Origin: a virus
DNA: 63,998 bases
Strand: one strand, 5' to 3'
Virus record (IMG/VR): IMGVR_UViG_3300035182_000918
Location: 1-63,998 of that record
Each line of letters starts with the position of its first letter. Position 1 is the first letter of the stretch. Position numbers and translations under genes: made by a program. Below the pieces are notes generated by a model, which made no database searches, was not told the DNA's origin, and saw only the letters and a list, made by a program, of their open reading frames with translations. Below, one piece after another: positions 22,964 to 33,310 of the stretch.

Positions 22964-24540
22964 TGGCACAACAACAAGGACAGCCAAAAGTATCTAACAT
23001 ACAAATGAATAAAAAAGACCCAATGAAGGGTCTTACAATAACAATTCAAGGATACTCTGGTATTAATAATACTCAACCACCTGATTTAATACCTGATAAT
23101 GCTGTCCAAGATATATATAATTTTCTACCAATAGGCAACGGCACAGTTAGAAAACTACAACCACCTTCACTGGTAGCTACTCTTCCCTACAATCCAATTG
23201 TAATGATTAATGATATTTTAAACGGTAGCCTTGTAATGTTTGTTATACTTGATGACGGTAGTGCTGGAACCATTAGTGGTGGAACTTACTCACAGGTTGC
23301 TACTGCAAATACATTCAGCACGGTTGCAAGTTATATTCAAATAACCAACTGGCAAAATCAGGTTTTTTTAATTATTGACAATATAAAGGGATATTTTTCA
23401 TATTCACCAAGTAGTGGCTTAACACTAATAAATTCTGGTATAAAAGGTAATACAATAATAGTTTATCAAGGTAGAGTATTTGTTGGTGGCGGTAGAAACA
23501 TACAATATTCAGCACCTACAAGCTATACAGATTTTACAACTACAAATGGTGGTGGAACATTTATGATTTCATCACCTAACTTAAAACAGCAAATAATAAA
23601 GCTTATTGCGTATATGAATAATATCTATGTAGTAGGAGACCACGCAGTAATAGCTATTACAGGAACTACAATTAACAATGACCCAAGCTTGTGGTATATA
23701 CAAGAGATATTTAACACAACAGGTAGTATTTACTCTAATAGCGTTATTAACTTTAACAATACAATATATCTTGTAAATGAATACGGTATATATCAAATAG
23801 TAAGTAGTCAATCTCAAAAAATTGACTATATGGTTGATATTACTAAATTTAGCTGGACTTCGGGTCAAGCGGATTTGGCACAGATTAATAACCTTAACTT
23901 TTATCTTTTGCCTATACAAAAATACAGTATATTATACTCACAAAACTATAATCTGTTGTTAGCTTATTGTGTGGATTTACAGCAGTATTTTCAAATAGAT
24001 TTAGGATTTAATATTACTGGAGTTTATGCAACAAGAAGTATAACAGACCACAGTATTTACATATTAGCACAGAACAGCATATATAAATTAGGCGGTGGAG
24101 CATCAAAAATTAAAGGCTTAATAAGAACAAAGAACTTTGATTTTGGTTATCCTTTTTTATATAAGACAGTAAGAAACACAAGCTTTAATATTATACCTTA
24201 CAGTGGAACACCTAATATGTCTTTAACAGTAAACTTACAATCTCTTACAGGAACATCTCCAAGTCAATCTGGAACAAATATGAACAGCTTAAACTATATA
24301 AGCAATTTAGCTATCGCGGTTTCAACCTCTACCTCACCACTTTATATACTACCACAAAATGGTGTTAATATTCCATTGTTGATAAATATTAATACTGCAA
24401 TTCCTACATCTTATTTACCTATATTCTACTTAAATGTAAGTGGTAATGCGTTTAGCTTTGATATAGCAGATAACAGTAATGCTTCATTTGATATAGTCCA
24501 AACTTATATAAGAGCGCATTTAGGAAGGTCGGTAGTATGA
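22963..24540 (+). CDS. Putative tail tubular protein B-like / nozzle protein, 525 aa
   Basis: A long beta-rich protein with repeated strands (VFVGGGRNIQYSAPTSYTDF, then IYILAQNSIYKLGGG), consistent with a beta-propeller nozzle such as T7 gp12. The start (MAQQQGQPK) overlaps the preceding stop by one base. It follows the adaptor-like gene, as in podoviruses. Assignment is from order and character only. Confidence 0.55.
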   Translation: MAQQQGQPKVSNIQMNKKDPMKGLTITIQGYSGINNTQPPDLIPDNAVQDIYNFLPIGNGTVRKLQPPSLVATLPYNPIVMINDILNGSLVMFVILDDGSAGTISGGTYSQVATANTFSTVASYIQITNWQNQVFLIIDNIKGYFSYSPSSGLTLINSGIKGNTIIVYQGRVFVGGGRNIQYSAPTSYTDFTTTNGGGTFMISSPNLKQQIIKLIAYMNNIYVVGDHAVIAITGTTINNDPSLWYIQEIFNTTGSIYSNSVINFNNTIYLVNEYGIYQIVSSQSQKIDYMVDITKFSWTSGQADLAQINNLNFYLLPIQKYSILYSQNYNLLLAYCVDLQQYFQIDLGFNITGVYATRSITDHSIYILAQNSIYKLGGGASKIKGLIRTKNFDFGYPFLYKTVRNTSFNIIPYSGTPNMSLTVNLQSLTGTSPSQSGTNMNSLNYISNLAIAVSTSTSPLYILPQNGVNIPLLININTAIPTSYLPIFYLNVSGNAFSFDIADNSNASFDIVQTYIRAHLGRSVV

Positions 24541-25043
24541 GTAATCAAACAACACCTGTTAGTTATATTACTATAACTGGTTTACCAGATATACAAAGCA
24601 AGTTTCCTGAAAATAAAACGGTTAATATATTAAACGACTTTCAGCAACAGCACTACACAGACCACTCAACTATTTACTCTGTTATCAATAACTTGTATAA
24701 GAGTTTAAATATGCCACAGATACAAGTTCCATTACCAAACTTATTCTTTAATGACGCACCAAGCTTTAATATATTTCTAACCAATAATAGGACAGACCAC
24801 GCGTTGTTTTATCAAGCAACAACCCAAATAGCACAAGAGTTAGTGGCAAAGGGTTATGGTGTTACACCAACCCTTATTAACTTTAATGAAAATTTAATTC
24901 AGTCAACGAATGAATATAACTATTTGACGATTGATAAATTTATACAACAAGAGGTTTCAATACACAATGCTTTTATGAGGTATTTGGAAATATTGATTGA
25001 CACTCTTAATAAAACGCCAATACCATTGGCGGGTGGGAGTTAA
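24537..25043 (+). CDS. Virion-region protein, 168 aa, unknown
   Basis: MSNQTTPVSYITITGLPDIQ starts a mixed protein whose C-terminal half is helical (FIQQEVSIHNAFMRYLEILI). It overlaps the previous gene by 4 nt. It may belong to the tail or the internal core. Confidence 0.65.
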   Translation: MSNQTTPVSYITITGLPDIQSKFPENKTVNILNDFQQQHYTDHSTIYSVINNLYKSLNMPQIQVPLPNLFFNDAPSFNIFLTNNRTDHALFYQATTQIAQELVAKGYGVTPTLINFNENLIQSTNEYNYLTIDKFIQQEVSIHNAFMRYLEILIDTLNKTPIPLAGGS

Positions 25044-25044
25044 A

Positions 25045-25401
25045 ATGATTGAGTTTAGAGAAGTTAAATATATTCCAAGAGGACATATATTTAGAAAGAT
25101 ATATGATAAATATCATAACGGTTGGTTGATAAATTATGATATTTTTAAGTCAAATGTAAAAGACGCAGAGAACTATTTGATATACAAGGATAATAAGGAA
25201 ATAGGATTTGTAAGCTTTGTATACAAGCCAGATACTTTAATGGTTTATATTCACTATTTAAGCGTAGCTTGTGCAAGCAAAAAGGTTAATATTAAAAAAG
25301 AACTATATAACTTACTATTGACAAAAGGATATTACTTTGTTATGGTATGTTATTATAGAATTAAGAAAAGAAGATTTTTTTGTTATCATATAAAACATTA
25401 A
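25045..25401 (+). CDS. Small protein, possibly GNAT-like, 118 aa
   Basis: Strand-rich centre (YLIYKDNKEIGFVSFVYKPD, then LMVYIHYLSV) followed by a helix (KKELYNLLLTKGY) resembles half of an acetyltransferase fold, but the acetyl-CoA loop (Q/R-x-x-G-x-G/A) is not seen. The very basic C-terminus (RIKKRRFFCYHIKH) is unusual. I used the ATG at 25045; a longer frame begins inside the previous gene. Confidence 0.5.
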   Translation: MIEFREVKYIPRGHIFRKIYDKYHNGWLINYDIFKSNVKDAENYLIYKDNKEIGFVSFVYKPDTLMVYIHYLSVACASKKVNIKKELYNLLLTKGYYFVMVCYYRIKKRRFFCYHIKH

Positions 25402-25416
25402 AAGGAGGATAATAAT

Positions 25417-26238
25417 ATGTCAGACCCAGCGACAGTTGGAGCTATAGCATCGGTTGTAGGAACTGTATTTGGTATAGGGGAGAGTTTGTTTGGAGGCAGT
25501 AGCATTAAAATGCCAAAACTACAAATGCCACAGGTTCAAAATTTTAAAATACCAGAAACAGACTTACAACAGTTAAATCAACAAATAGCACAAAATACAC
25601 AATTATCAGACCAAGCAAGACAAGCCGCTATGCAGGCTATTAACGGCTATAATCAAGGACAGCTTTCAGAAGCTTATGCTGGTATGTATCAAGACCAGTA
25701 TAACAAAGCAAAACAGCAAATACTACAGCAGTTAGCAGCACAAGGATTTACTGAAGGTAGCACACAGTATACCAGTGCTATGCAAAACCTTGAGACTTGG
25801 GCTGCAAACCTAAAATCACAGCTATTGCAAAAACAGTTAGATGACGGATTGAGGTTAGCTGGTTTATCTGATAATGCTATAAAAGATTTGGAGAGTTCTT
25901 GGCAAACGCAAAGTGGTATTAATGCACAAAATAATGCCGCTAATATTGAAGGCACAAATGCTTACAATCAAGCACAATTGGGGCAAACACAAGCACAAAT
26001 GTTAAATCAACAACTACAACAACAAAAATACGGCAATATAGCAAATGCTGTTCAAGGACTCGGCGGAGCACTTGGAAAAATAGGTAGTGGTGGAACAGGT
26101 TCAATAACAAGCACAGGTGATATAGGTGGACAATATTCTTCAAATCCTGTAGGTTATCAAACAGCTAAATCTGACCCAATGGGTGCAGCAGGTCTTCCAA
26201 CATTTGGTAGTATATTTGGGGGTCAATCAAATGGCTAA
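25417..26238 (+). CDS. Putative internal virion / DNA ejection protein, 273 aa
   Basis: A hydrophobic, Gly-rich N-terminus (VGAIASVVGTVFGIGESLFG) is followed by long Gln/Ala helices (QQILQQLAAQGFTEG). This resembles podovirus internal virion proteins that enter the host membrane. It overlaps the next gene by 8 nt. Confidence 0.6.
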   Translation: MSDPATVGAIASVVGTVFGIGESLFGGSSIKMPKLQMPQVQNFKIPETDLQQLNQQIAQNTQLSDQARQAAMQAINGYNQGQLSEAYAGMYQDQYNKAKQQILQQLAAQGFTEGSTQYTSAMQNLETWAANLKSQLLQKQLDDGLRLAGLSDNAIKDLESSWQTQSGINAQNNAANIEGTNAYNQAQLGQTQAQMLNQQLQQQKYGNIANAVQGLGGALGKIGSGGTGSITSTGDIGGQYSSNPVGYQTAKSDPMGAAGLPTFGSIFGGQSNG

Positions 26239-27349
26239 CGCTATTAATGATATAATAAAGCAATCTGTAAACAATATAACCAATATACAACAAGCAAATC
26301 AACAACTACAGAGTATATTAGGGCAAAGCCAAAACCAACAAACAACTGGTAGTCAGCAATTACCAAGTGATATGGTATTAAGTCCATTTGAAGTATCTCA
26401 ATATAATACTCTTATGACCGAAGACCCTACATCAAGCAAACATAAACACGGTAAAGTAGTAGCTACTTACTTAAGTGGCAAAGTGCCTGCACAGATAGAA
26501 CAAATGGAAAATCCTTCTAACTATTCAGAGTTAACAAATATGCTGTCTAATTTATCAAAACAAGGACAATCCGCATTACAAGGTTATATTTCAAACCAAC
26601 AAAACCTTGCTCCAAGTCTATTTGCTAACACTTGGGAAACACCAAACAAAGACACAAGTTCAATTAGTCTATCATTAGCAGGTAACCAACCTAAAAACAA
26701 AATAATGCAACAATATGAAGGCAAGTATAATGAGATGCAACAGCAATTAGACACACAAAAACAAAACTATTTAAGCCAATTAGATACAATGAGAACTAAC
26801 ATACAAAATTCATTACAGCAATTAGCAAATCCTGATACAGCAAGAGCGTTAATATTAGGCACAACAGCAACATATTTGCAGAATGTTTATAATAGAATAT
26901 CTCCTTATTTAGACCAAAAAAGCTATCAACAGTTAACCCAACAGATGCAAGACATATATTCAAAGGATCAACAGTTTGCTACCAGTTATAACCAATTATT
27001 CCAAAACTATTTGGGTATGAATGCAAACCTAATTGATACGTTAAAACAAATTCAATCGAATACATTTGGCGGTATGCAACAAGGTGCACAGCAAGCAACA
27101 CAACAGCTATCACAATTAGGTGGTCAACAACTTAATGTTCCAAATATAACAGATATGGGTTCAGCTATTAAAGCACAGGGAATACAAAATACGGCAAACA
27201 ATCAAATACAAGACATACAATTTGCTGATACACACTTTGGCTTAACACCAACAGATTGGCAGGCGTATATACAATCTAATGGTCAAGCACCAACAAGTCA
27301 GGAAGATGCTGACCGATTGCAACAAAATAGATATTGGAGTGGAGGATAA
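26231..27349 (+). CDS. Gln-rich helical virion protein, 372 aa
   Basis: Extremely rich in Gln and Asn (QQATQQLSQLGGQQL) and mostly helical. It sits between two other candidate ejection proteins. The ATG at 26231 was chosen because it overlaps the previous stop (ATGGCTAA). Probably a second internal protein. Confidence 0.6.
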   Translation: MANAINDIIKQSVNNITNIQQANQQLQSILGQSQNQQTTGSQQLPSDMVLSPFEVSQYNTLMTEDPTSSKHKHGKVVATYLSGKVPAQIEQMENPSNYSELTNMLSNLSKQGQSALQGYISNQQNLAPSLFANTWETPNKDTSSISLSLAGNQPKNKIMQQYEGKYNEMQQQLDTQKQNYLSQLDTMRTNIQNSLQQLANPDTARALILGTTATYLQNVYNRISPYLDQKSYQQLTQQMQDIYSKDQQFATSYNQLFQNYLGMNANLIDTLKQIQSNTFGGMQQGAQQATQQLSQLGGQQLNVPNITDMGSAIKAQGIQNTANNQIQDIQFADTHFGLTPTDWQAYIQSNGQAPTSQEDADRLQQNRYWSGG

Positions 27350-27351
27350 TT

Positions 27352-28473
27352 ATGAGCACACCAATAAAAGGACCTTTTGATTTTAATTCAATAACAAATA
27401 CACAACAACAAAAACCAGCACAAAAACCAACTCCTACACCAAAACCAGCGCTAAAAATAACTCAAACATCACAACCAAAACAACCTACTAAACAAACACA
27501 ATCAACAATACCAAAAATTACTGCACCAACGCAACAGCCATTATTGCAATCACCTTCAGATACAGAAGCAAAAAATCTTATAGATAACTTTAATAAATTA
27601 CAACAACAATTAAATGAAAGTCAAAAAAAATATAATGAAGTTGCACAACAAATAATATCAGATACTTCCAAAAGAAAAAGTGAATTAACAGAATATTTTA
27701 AGAAAATGGATGATGCGTTAAAGCAAACAGATGACATTCCAACAATAAAAACATACAAAGATATAGTTCAAGAAAATAGTAAATTAATGCCATTAATGGT
27801 TGGTCTTATAGCATTAGGAACAGCAGTATTTGGTAATAGAGACGGCACAACAATGGCAGATAAAATGGGGGCTATGTTTGGTGCTTTAAAAGAAAAAAAC
27901 TTAACAGATTGGAAAACAGCTTCAGAAGATTTCAAAAGTCAATTAGAGCAGTGGAAAGTTAAAAGTGAGAATATATATAACAAAGTAAATATGATGATGC
28001 AAAAGTTAATGATGGGTGAAAAAATAGATGATGAATTAGCAAAATTTAAAACTGATTTTGCAAATACTAATTTAAATACTAACTTGTCATTGTTAAGTAT
28101 TATATCAAAAATTTTACCAGAAGTAGAAAGAATGCAACAAGAAACTAAATTAAAAGTTGCACAATTAAATATGGAAGCACCATATTACGGAGCACTTACT
28201 CAAAGTCTTATAGAGGGCACTAAAGAGAAACAAGCATTAACAGCAAAAAATACCGCTATAGCACAAATGTTACAAGAAGCAAATCAAGCATATCAAGAAT
28301 ATGCTAAAGCACTTGATAAAGGTGACCAAAAGTTAGCGGCAAAATGGCTTGCTAAATATCAAGCATTAATTAAAAAAATACCATCATCTGGAAACAGTGG
28401 TGATGGTGGTTTAGATATTAATCTTACACCAGGTCAAGTTCAAACTAATTCTAATGTTGTAAGCAGTAAATAA
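27352..28473 (+). CDS. Virion protein with Pro-rich N-terminus and coiled coil, 373 aa
   Basis: Residues about 15-75 are a disordered Pro/Lys/Gln/Thr region (KPAQKPTPTPKPALK). About 85-130 and 160-330 are helical, with one short hydrophobic helix (LMPLMVGLIALGTAVFG) near 145. It fits the ejection protein group. Confidence 0.6.
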   Translation: MSTPIKGPFDFNSITNTQQQKPAQKPTPTPKPALKITQTSQPKQPTKQTQSTIPKITAPTQQPLLQSPSDTEAKNLIDNFNKLQQQLNESQKKYNEVAQQIISDTSKRKSELTEYFKKMDDALKQTDDIPTIKTYKDIVQENSKLMPLMVGLIALGTAVFGNRDGTTMADKMGAMFGALKEKNLTDWKTASEDFKSQLEQWKVKSENIYNKVNMMMQKLMMGEKIDDELAKFKTDFANTNLNTNLSLLSIISKILPEVERMQQETKLKVAQLNMEAPYYGALTQSLIEGTKEKQALTAKNTAIAQMLQEANQAYQEYAKALDKGDQKLAAKWLAKYQALIKKIPSSGNSGDGGLDINLTPGQVQTNSNVVSSK

Positions 28474-28485
28474 AAGGAGTAGTAA

Positions 28486-31400
28486 ATGTTTGAAAACATT
28501 TATGATATAATGAAAGCAGCAATGGAGGGACAAAAAGATTTTCAACCCCCACCAACAACACAACGAATGTCACAGCTTGTAACTAATGAACGCAAAGACT
28601 CATTACCAGACCAAATCATACAACACTTAAAAAATTCAATACAAGAATATAATAAACATCATCAAAACGAAAACATATTAAAGCCACTTGTAAGTTTTAA
28701 CAATACACAACCTGAAAAACCTAATCCTCCCAAAAATATATTAGAACCACTTGTAAAGAGTTATGAACAGTATGGTGAACTTTCTAATTTACGCAAAGAC
28801 CCGAAGATTGCTAATATATTAAGTAAATCTGCTGTTCTTCCTATTTTAGGAAAAGTTAGTATTGGGGATGTAATTCCAAGAACTACAGTTGAAGCAATAG
28901 CTTGGAAAGAAATACCAATACCCGCCCTTAAACCAATAGGAAAAGGAATTAGTGGTTTTTTAAAATCTACCGCTACAAGTGCTGTTAAAATGGCTGGTTG
29001 GAATGAAGCTATCAATGAAGTTTACAATTTAAGTTCTGGTAATAAACTTGGAACAAATGCAGAAGGGGCATTAGAAAGCGGTGCATTATTTGGTGGTGCT
29101 GGAACAACTTTAGTAAAAACCGTTCCATTTGTATCAAAATTCATTAGAACAGGGGCATCAGGTCTAGCAAAAACATTATACGAATCATTCCCACAAACAA
29201 CTAAAGAATCTCTAACTTGGGCTTTTTCACACGCAGCAAAATATTTTACACCTACTTATGCCTTAACATCAAAGCCTACAAGATTTTTTCTGCGTATAGT
29301 CAATAGAGCATTATCAACTTTGAATGAAGCAAGATTAGCAGCTACAAATGCATTAAATTTTATAGACAATAATAGGATTGGTTCAATATTAGATGAACTT
29401 GGTAAAAAAATATCTCCTGAAAAACACCAATCAATTAATAGATATGGTGCTGCAATATATTTTACAGCGGCACCAGACGAAGAGATAGCACAATTTATTG
29501 AAGCAAATCCTGAAGCTAAAGAAATAGTAGAAACAGTAAGAAATACTTTAAGACAATATAAAAACAATGTTCAAGATGCAAGACAAGCATTTGAAAAAAA
29601 CCAAGAAGCATTAAGGATTAAGAGAACGCTTCAGGGTAAAGAAATGAAAGAGATGAAATATGATGAATACTTTACAACAGCAAAAAGCCCTAAAGAAGCA
29701 TTACTTGAAAAAGACACTCCTTTAGTAGATGAGATAGCATATAAATTTAATAACAAAGAAGGATTTTGGAATGGCTATTTTGGTAGCATATATTTTCCTG
29801 TAGCATTAGATAAATACTTTAAAACAGGTAGAGGATTATCTGCTAAAATAAATGACAAATATGTATATTCTATAGATAAACACGATGCTCATAGATTAGC
29901 TTCTAAAATAACTGATATTATAAAAGCAGATTTTCCAGAAGAAAAATGGACAGAAATAAAAGATAAAATATATCAAAAATTACAAGATATGCCAGTTGCA
30001 GGAACTTACTCTGAACTTTATAACCATATGAATGATATCATTGAAAGTGCATATGGTCGTGTTAACTACAACGAAATAAGAGCTGGTGTAAGAAACGAGA
30101 TTAAAAATAAAATAAAAGAAATCAATGATATAAAAAGAAATCTCAATAAAGAGATAACTAAAATTAAAAGAGAAAAATTTAAAGAATTAAAGAATTTAAG
30201 TGGCGAAGAATTAGAGAATGCCAAAAAGAAAATAATAGATGATTTGAATGAATACAAAAAAAATAGATTAGAAGAAATCAAAAAAATGAGAGATAGTGAA
30301 CTGCAGAGAATAAGAAATATAAGAGATAGTAAACTACAAGAAGCAAAAGAACTTAAAAAAGAACAAATTAAAAAAGCACAAAAATTTATTTATCAAATAT
30401 ATAAAACTTCACATATAAGTGGAGCAACAACAGCAGAAGAAGAAAAAGCATTAAGCGAATTATTTGAAAAAGCAGATAAATTATTTGAAAAGGAAGGCTA
30501 CGGTTCATTAGACGCTTCCAGATTAATGAAATTTTACAGTGATATAGCATTAGCATTTCAAAACTTTGGCGACAAAGACATAATAGAAAATAAGTTAGTT
30601 CCTGGGTTACCTATTAGCGAAGTAATAGATGATATCCATAATTTAGCTGAAAAAATACAAGGAATAAGACCACAAAAGTATTTCTTTTTGAGCGGTGGCT
30701 TGCACGGTAATATCGTAAAAACGCTTGATGAATTTTTAATACCACCAGAACTATTTACATCAGAAGTCCATTCGCTTGAATTAAAAGCAAATGACTTTGC
30801 TATATTTCTTAAAAGATTAGCAATAGGATTAATTCCAACATTCCATATGAAATCACTAACAGCTTCAGGCATTTATAGAGAAGGTGATTTATCTACTCTT
30901 ATTGAAAACAGCAGAAATATATTTATGAATAAAGAAGATTTTGCACAAAAGATAAGTCCATTAGCAGAAAAAATGAGTAAACTATTAAAAGAATTTCCTA
31001 ATACTTCTACTGTATTATCAGGAACAGCTGATATACCAGTTAGAATTGGAAATATTATTAGTAAAACTCCGTGGCTTAAGTGGGCTGATGATAGACTATG
31101 GTATAGATTCCAAACCTATGATAAAGTTAGTGCATTTGCTCGTATATACGATGATTTAACAGCTGGTAAAATAACAAGAAAAGAAGCCGAACAAATGATT
31201 AAAAATGTTAATACATTTTTCGGTGGCTTACCTGAATTTGCAAAATTTAATCCACATTTACGAACCGCATTAAGATATGCATTTCTTGCACCTGACTGGG
31301 AGTGGTCTCTTGTAAAGCAGTTAATGGGTGGCGTGTTAGGATTGGACGAAGAGAGAGTAAGATATTTTTATAATGTATTATTTTTCAATATGTATCTCAA

Positions 31401-32793
31401 TAGTGCTATTAATGCTGCAAGAGGAATGTATCCTGACACCGTAGATTGGCATAGAGTTTATGATGCTGTTAGAAATAATGATATAGGAAGATTGTTTAAA
31501 CAAACACTAACAGTAGCTGGAATTCCTATTAATATAGATATTCTTGGTTATGAAAGTGAAATGTGGACATTGTTTTATTCAGCAATTGAACCAATAATTC
31601 AAGCAGGTGCAATAACAAAAGGTTCTTTAAACACCGCATTACATAATTTCTTTTACCATCTATCTACTAAACGCTCAATCCCCTGGCAAGAGCTTGCTTC
31701 AATTAGTAATTATATGACAAATACAGATACAAAAAATAAAAGTATATTACAAGCAGTATTAGCACCATTCTTTCCATATGTAGCAAAAGGATTTATCTTT
31801 CCAAAAGACAAAGGTAATTGGTTGGCAAGTGGTGCATCTTCGCTGTTCAGTAGCACTGGTGTTCGTTCGCAGGTCTTAACTAAAACTCAACCTATGGCTC
31901 AATTAATGACAAGCGACCAAAGATATACACCTGAAACATATGAGCAAATAAGAAAATATATTATTACTTTCGTAAAAGACCTTGCAAAAAGCCATAAAGA
32001 CCCAAAAAGAGCATATGAATACAACTTATATTCTTCATTGCTTGATACGGGTTTTTCTGACACTATACCTAATTTTAAAGAATTTGTTAAGCAATATAAA
32101 GAGACAGATAATCCACAAACAAAACAAGAAATAAAAATACAGTTACAACAGTATGCATTAAGAACAGCAAGACAAATGTATCAAAAAATTACACACAGCA
32201 CTTTTTACGATGTCTTAAAATCTCAAATGGGAGGGCAGGGTGCTAATGATTATGTATCAAAATTAGTAATTAAAGTATTAAATTATGGTTTTATGAGAGC
32301 AAAACAACAAGCTACAAAAGAACAAACATCATCACTTTATCCTGATGAACAACAACCACAAACGCAACAACCAGAACAACCACAATCATATAATATTCAA
32401 CAACAAGACACTTCAGAAAATATAAATACTATAATCCAAAAAGCAGCTTCTACTTATGGTATCCCAGAAAAACTTATTAGTGCTGTTATACAAGCTGAAT
32501 CCAGTGGTAACCCTGATGCAGTATCACCAAAGGGTGCTGTTGGACTAATGCAGCTTGAACCAAGCACAGCACAGGAATTAGGTGTAACAGACATAAACGA
32601 CCCTCAACAAAATATTATGGGGGGTGCAAAATACTTAAGCTACCTAATTAAAAAATACAACGGTGATTTTGTTCTTGCTTTAGCAGCTTACAATGCAGGA
32701 CCAAACGCAGTAGACCAATATGGAGGAGTTCCACCATATGGAGAAACAATTAACTACATTAATAGAGTTGCCGATATTTATAATAATACCTAA
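28486..32793 (+). CDS. Giant ejection-type protein with C-terminal lytic transglycosylase
   Basis: 1435 residues. Residues about 1-900 include long charged coiled-coil stretches (KEINDIKRNLNKEITKIKRE near 545-660). The last 130 residues are an SLT domain: GIPEKLISAVIQAESSGNPD (catalytic Glu near 1338), then GAVGLMQLEPSTAQELG and AAYNAGPNAVDQYGG. It should cut peptidoglycan during DNA entry, like T7 gp16, but there the SLT domain is N-terminal. The stop codon overlaps the stop of the converging gene. Confidence 0.88.
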   Translation: MFENIYDIMKAAMEGQKDFQPPPTTQRMSQLVTNERKDSLPDQIIQHLKNSIQEYNKHHQNENILKPLVSFNNTQPEKPNPPKNILEPLVKSYEQYGELSNLRKDPKIANILSKSAVLPILGKVSIGDVIPRTTVEAIAWKEIPIPALKPIGKGISGFLKSTATSAVKMAGWNEAINEVYNLSSGNKLGTNAEGALESGALFGGAGTTLVKTVPFVSKFIRTGASGLAKTLYESFPQTTKESLTWAFSHAAKYFTPTYALTSKPTRFFLRIVNRALSTLNEARLAATNALNFIDNNRIGSILDELGKKISPEKHQSINRYGAAIYFTAAPDEEIAQFIEANPEAKEIVETVRNTLRQYKNNVQDARQAFEKNQEALRIKRTLQGKEMKEMKYDEYFTTAKSPKEALLEKDTPLVDEIAYKFNNKEGFWNGYFGSIYFPVALDKYFKTGRGLSAKINDKYVYSIDKHDAHRLASKITDIIKADFPEEKWTEIKDKIYQKLQDMPVAGTYSELYNHMNDIIESAYGRVNYNEIRAGVRNEIKNKIKEINDIKRNLNKEITKIKREKFKELKNLSGEELENAKKKIIDDLNEYKKNRLEEIKKMRDSELQRIRNIRDSKLQEAKELKKEQIKKAQKFIYQIYKTSHISGATTAEEEKALSELFEKADKLFEKEGYGSLDASRLMKFYSDIALAFQNFGDKDIIENKLVPGLPISEVIDDIHNLAEKIQGIRPQKYFFLSGGLHGNIVKTLDEFLIPPELFTSEVHSLELKANDFAIFLKRLAIGLIPTFHMKSLTASGIYREGDLSTLIENSRNIFMNKEDFAQKISPLAEKMSKLLKEFPNTSTVLSGTADIPVRIGNIISKTPWLKWADDRLWYRFQTYDKVSAFARIYDDLTAGKITRKEAEQMIKNVNTFFGGLPEFAKFNPHLRTALRYAFLAPDWEWSLVKQLMGGVLGLDEERVRYFYNVLFFNMYLNSAINAARGMYPDTVDWHRVYDAVRNNDIGRLFKQTLTVAGIPINIDILGYESEMWTLFYSAIEPIIQAGAITKGSLNTALHNFFYHLSTKRSIPWQELASISNYMTNTDTKNKSILQAVLAPFFPYVAKGFIFPKDKGNWLASGASSLFSSTGVRSQVLTKTQPMAQLMTSDQRYTPETYEQIRKYIITFVKDLAKSHKDPKRAYEYNLYSSLLDTGFSDTIPNFKEFVKQYKETDNPQTKQEIKIQLQQYALRTARQMYQKITHSTFYDVLKSQMGGQGANDYVSKLVIKVLNYGFMRAKQQATKEQTSSLYPDEQQPQTQQPEQPQSYNIQQQDTSENINTIIQKAASTYGIPEKLISAVIQAESSGNPDAVSPKGAVGLMQLEPSTAQELGVTDINDPQQNIMGGAKYLSYLIKKYNGDFVLALAAYNAGPNAVDQYGGVPPYGETINYINRVADIYNNT

Positions 32794-33137
32794 TCTTGCT
32801 TCTTTCGTTCTCTCCAAGCTATTTTAAGCATTTTGTAAAATAGCGGAGAGGATATTTTTTTAATGAACGGTTCCTTAAGAAAAGCAAACACAGAGTTAGT
32901 TCTTACTTTTAACTTACGGGCTATTTCTTCTATATCATAGCCTAACTCAAACAAATAAAACGACAAATAGCTTTTAATATACGACACTCCTCTTTGAGCC
33001 AATATATAGTTAGTTACTATCTGACTAACTAATGGAGGAGAAATATTAAGTATTCTGGCTACTGTTTGTTCGTTATATTCCTTGTATAAAGATAGTATTT
33101 CAAATATATCTTTCTTGGTTAACTCTTCTAATTTCAT
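32790..33137 (-). CDS. Protein with two helix-turn-helix segments, 115 aa
   Basis: YNEQTVARILNISPPLVSQI and YDIEEIARKLKVRTNSVFAF each look like a helix-turn-helix, so DNA binding is likely. It could be a small terminase-type protein or a late regulator. I used the ATG at 33137, whose ATGA overlaps the preceding stop; a start 15 nt upstream is possible. It ends the leftward operon. Confidence 0.65.
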   Translation of the reverse strand: MKLEELTKKDIFEILSLYKEYNEQTVARILNISPPLVSQIVTNYILAQRGVSYIKSYLSFYLFELGYDIEEIARKLKVRTNSVFAFLKEPFIKKISSPLFYKMLKIAWRERKKQD

Positions 33138-33310
33138 TTTCTTGATAACCATTCCAAAATCCTTACGGCTGTTTTATACCTTACTTTTTTACCTTGCCTT
33201 ACTCTTGTGCAGTTTAGCCCCATTCTCTTTAATGTCTTGCAAGGGAGAAAACGAATCTTCTCCATTGCAATCATAATAATCTTTTCTCTGTTTTCGTCGC
33301 TTACGAACAT
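33134..33310 (-). CDS. Small basic protein, 58 aa
   Basis: Starts MFVSDENREKIIMIAMEKIR and ends LEWLSRK, rich in Lys and Arg. The start overlaps the zinc-ribbon gene stop by 10 nt and the end overlaps the next start (ATGA). This tight coupling supports a real gene. Possibly nucleic-acid binding. Confidence 0.6.
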   Translation of the reverse strand: MFVSDENREKIIMIAMEKIRFLPCKTLKRMGLNCTRVRQGKKVRYKTAVRILEWLSRK

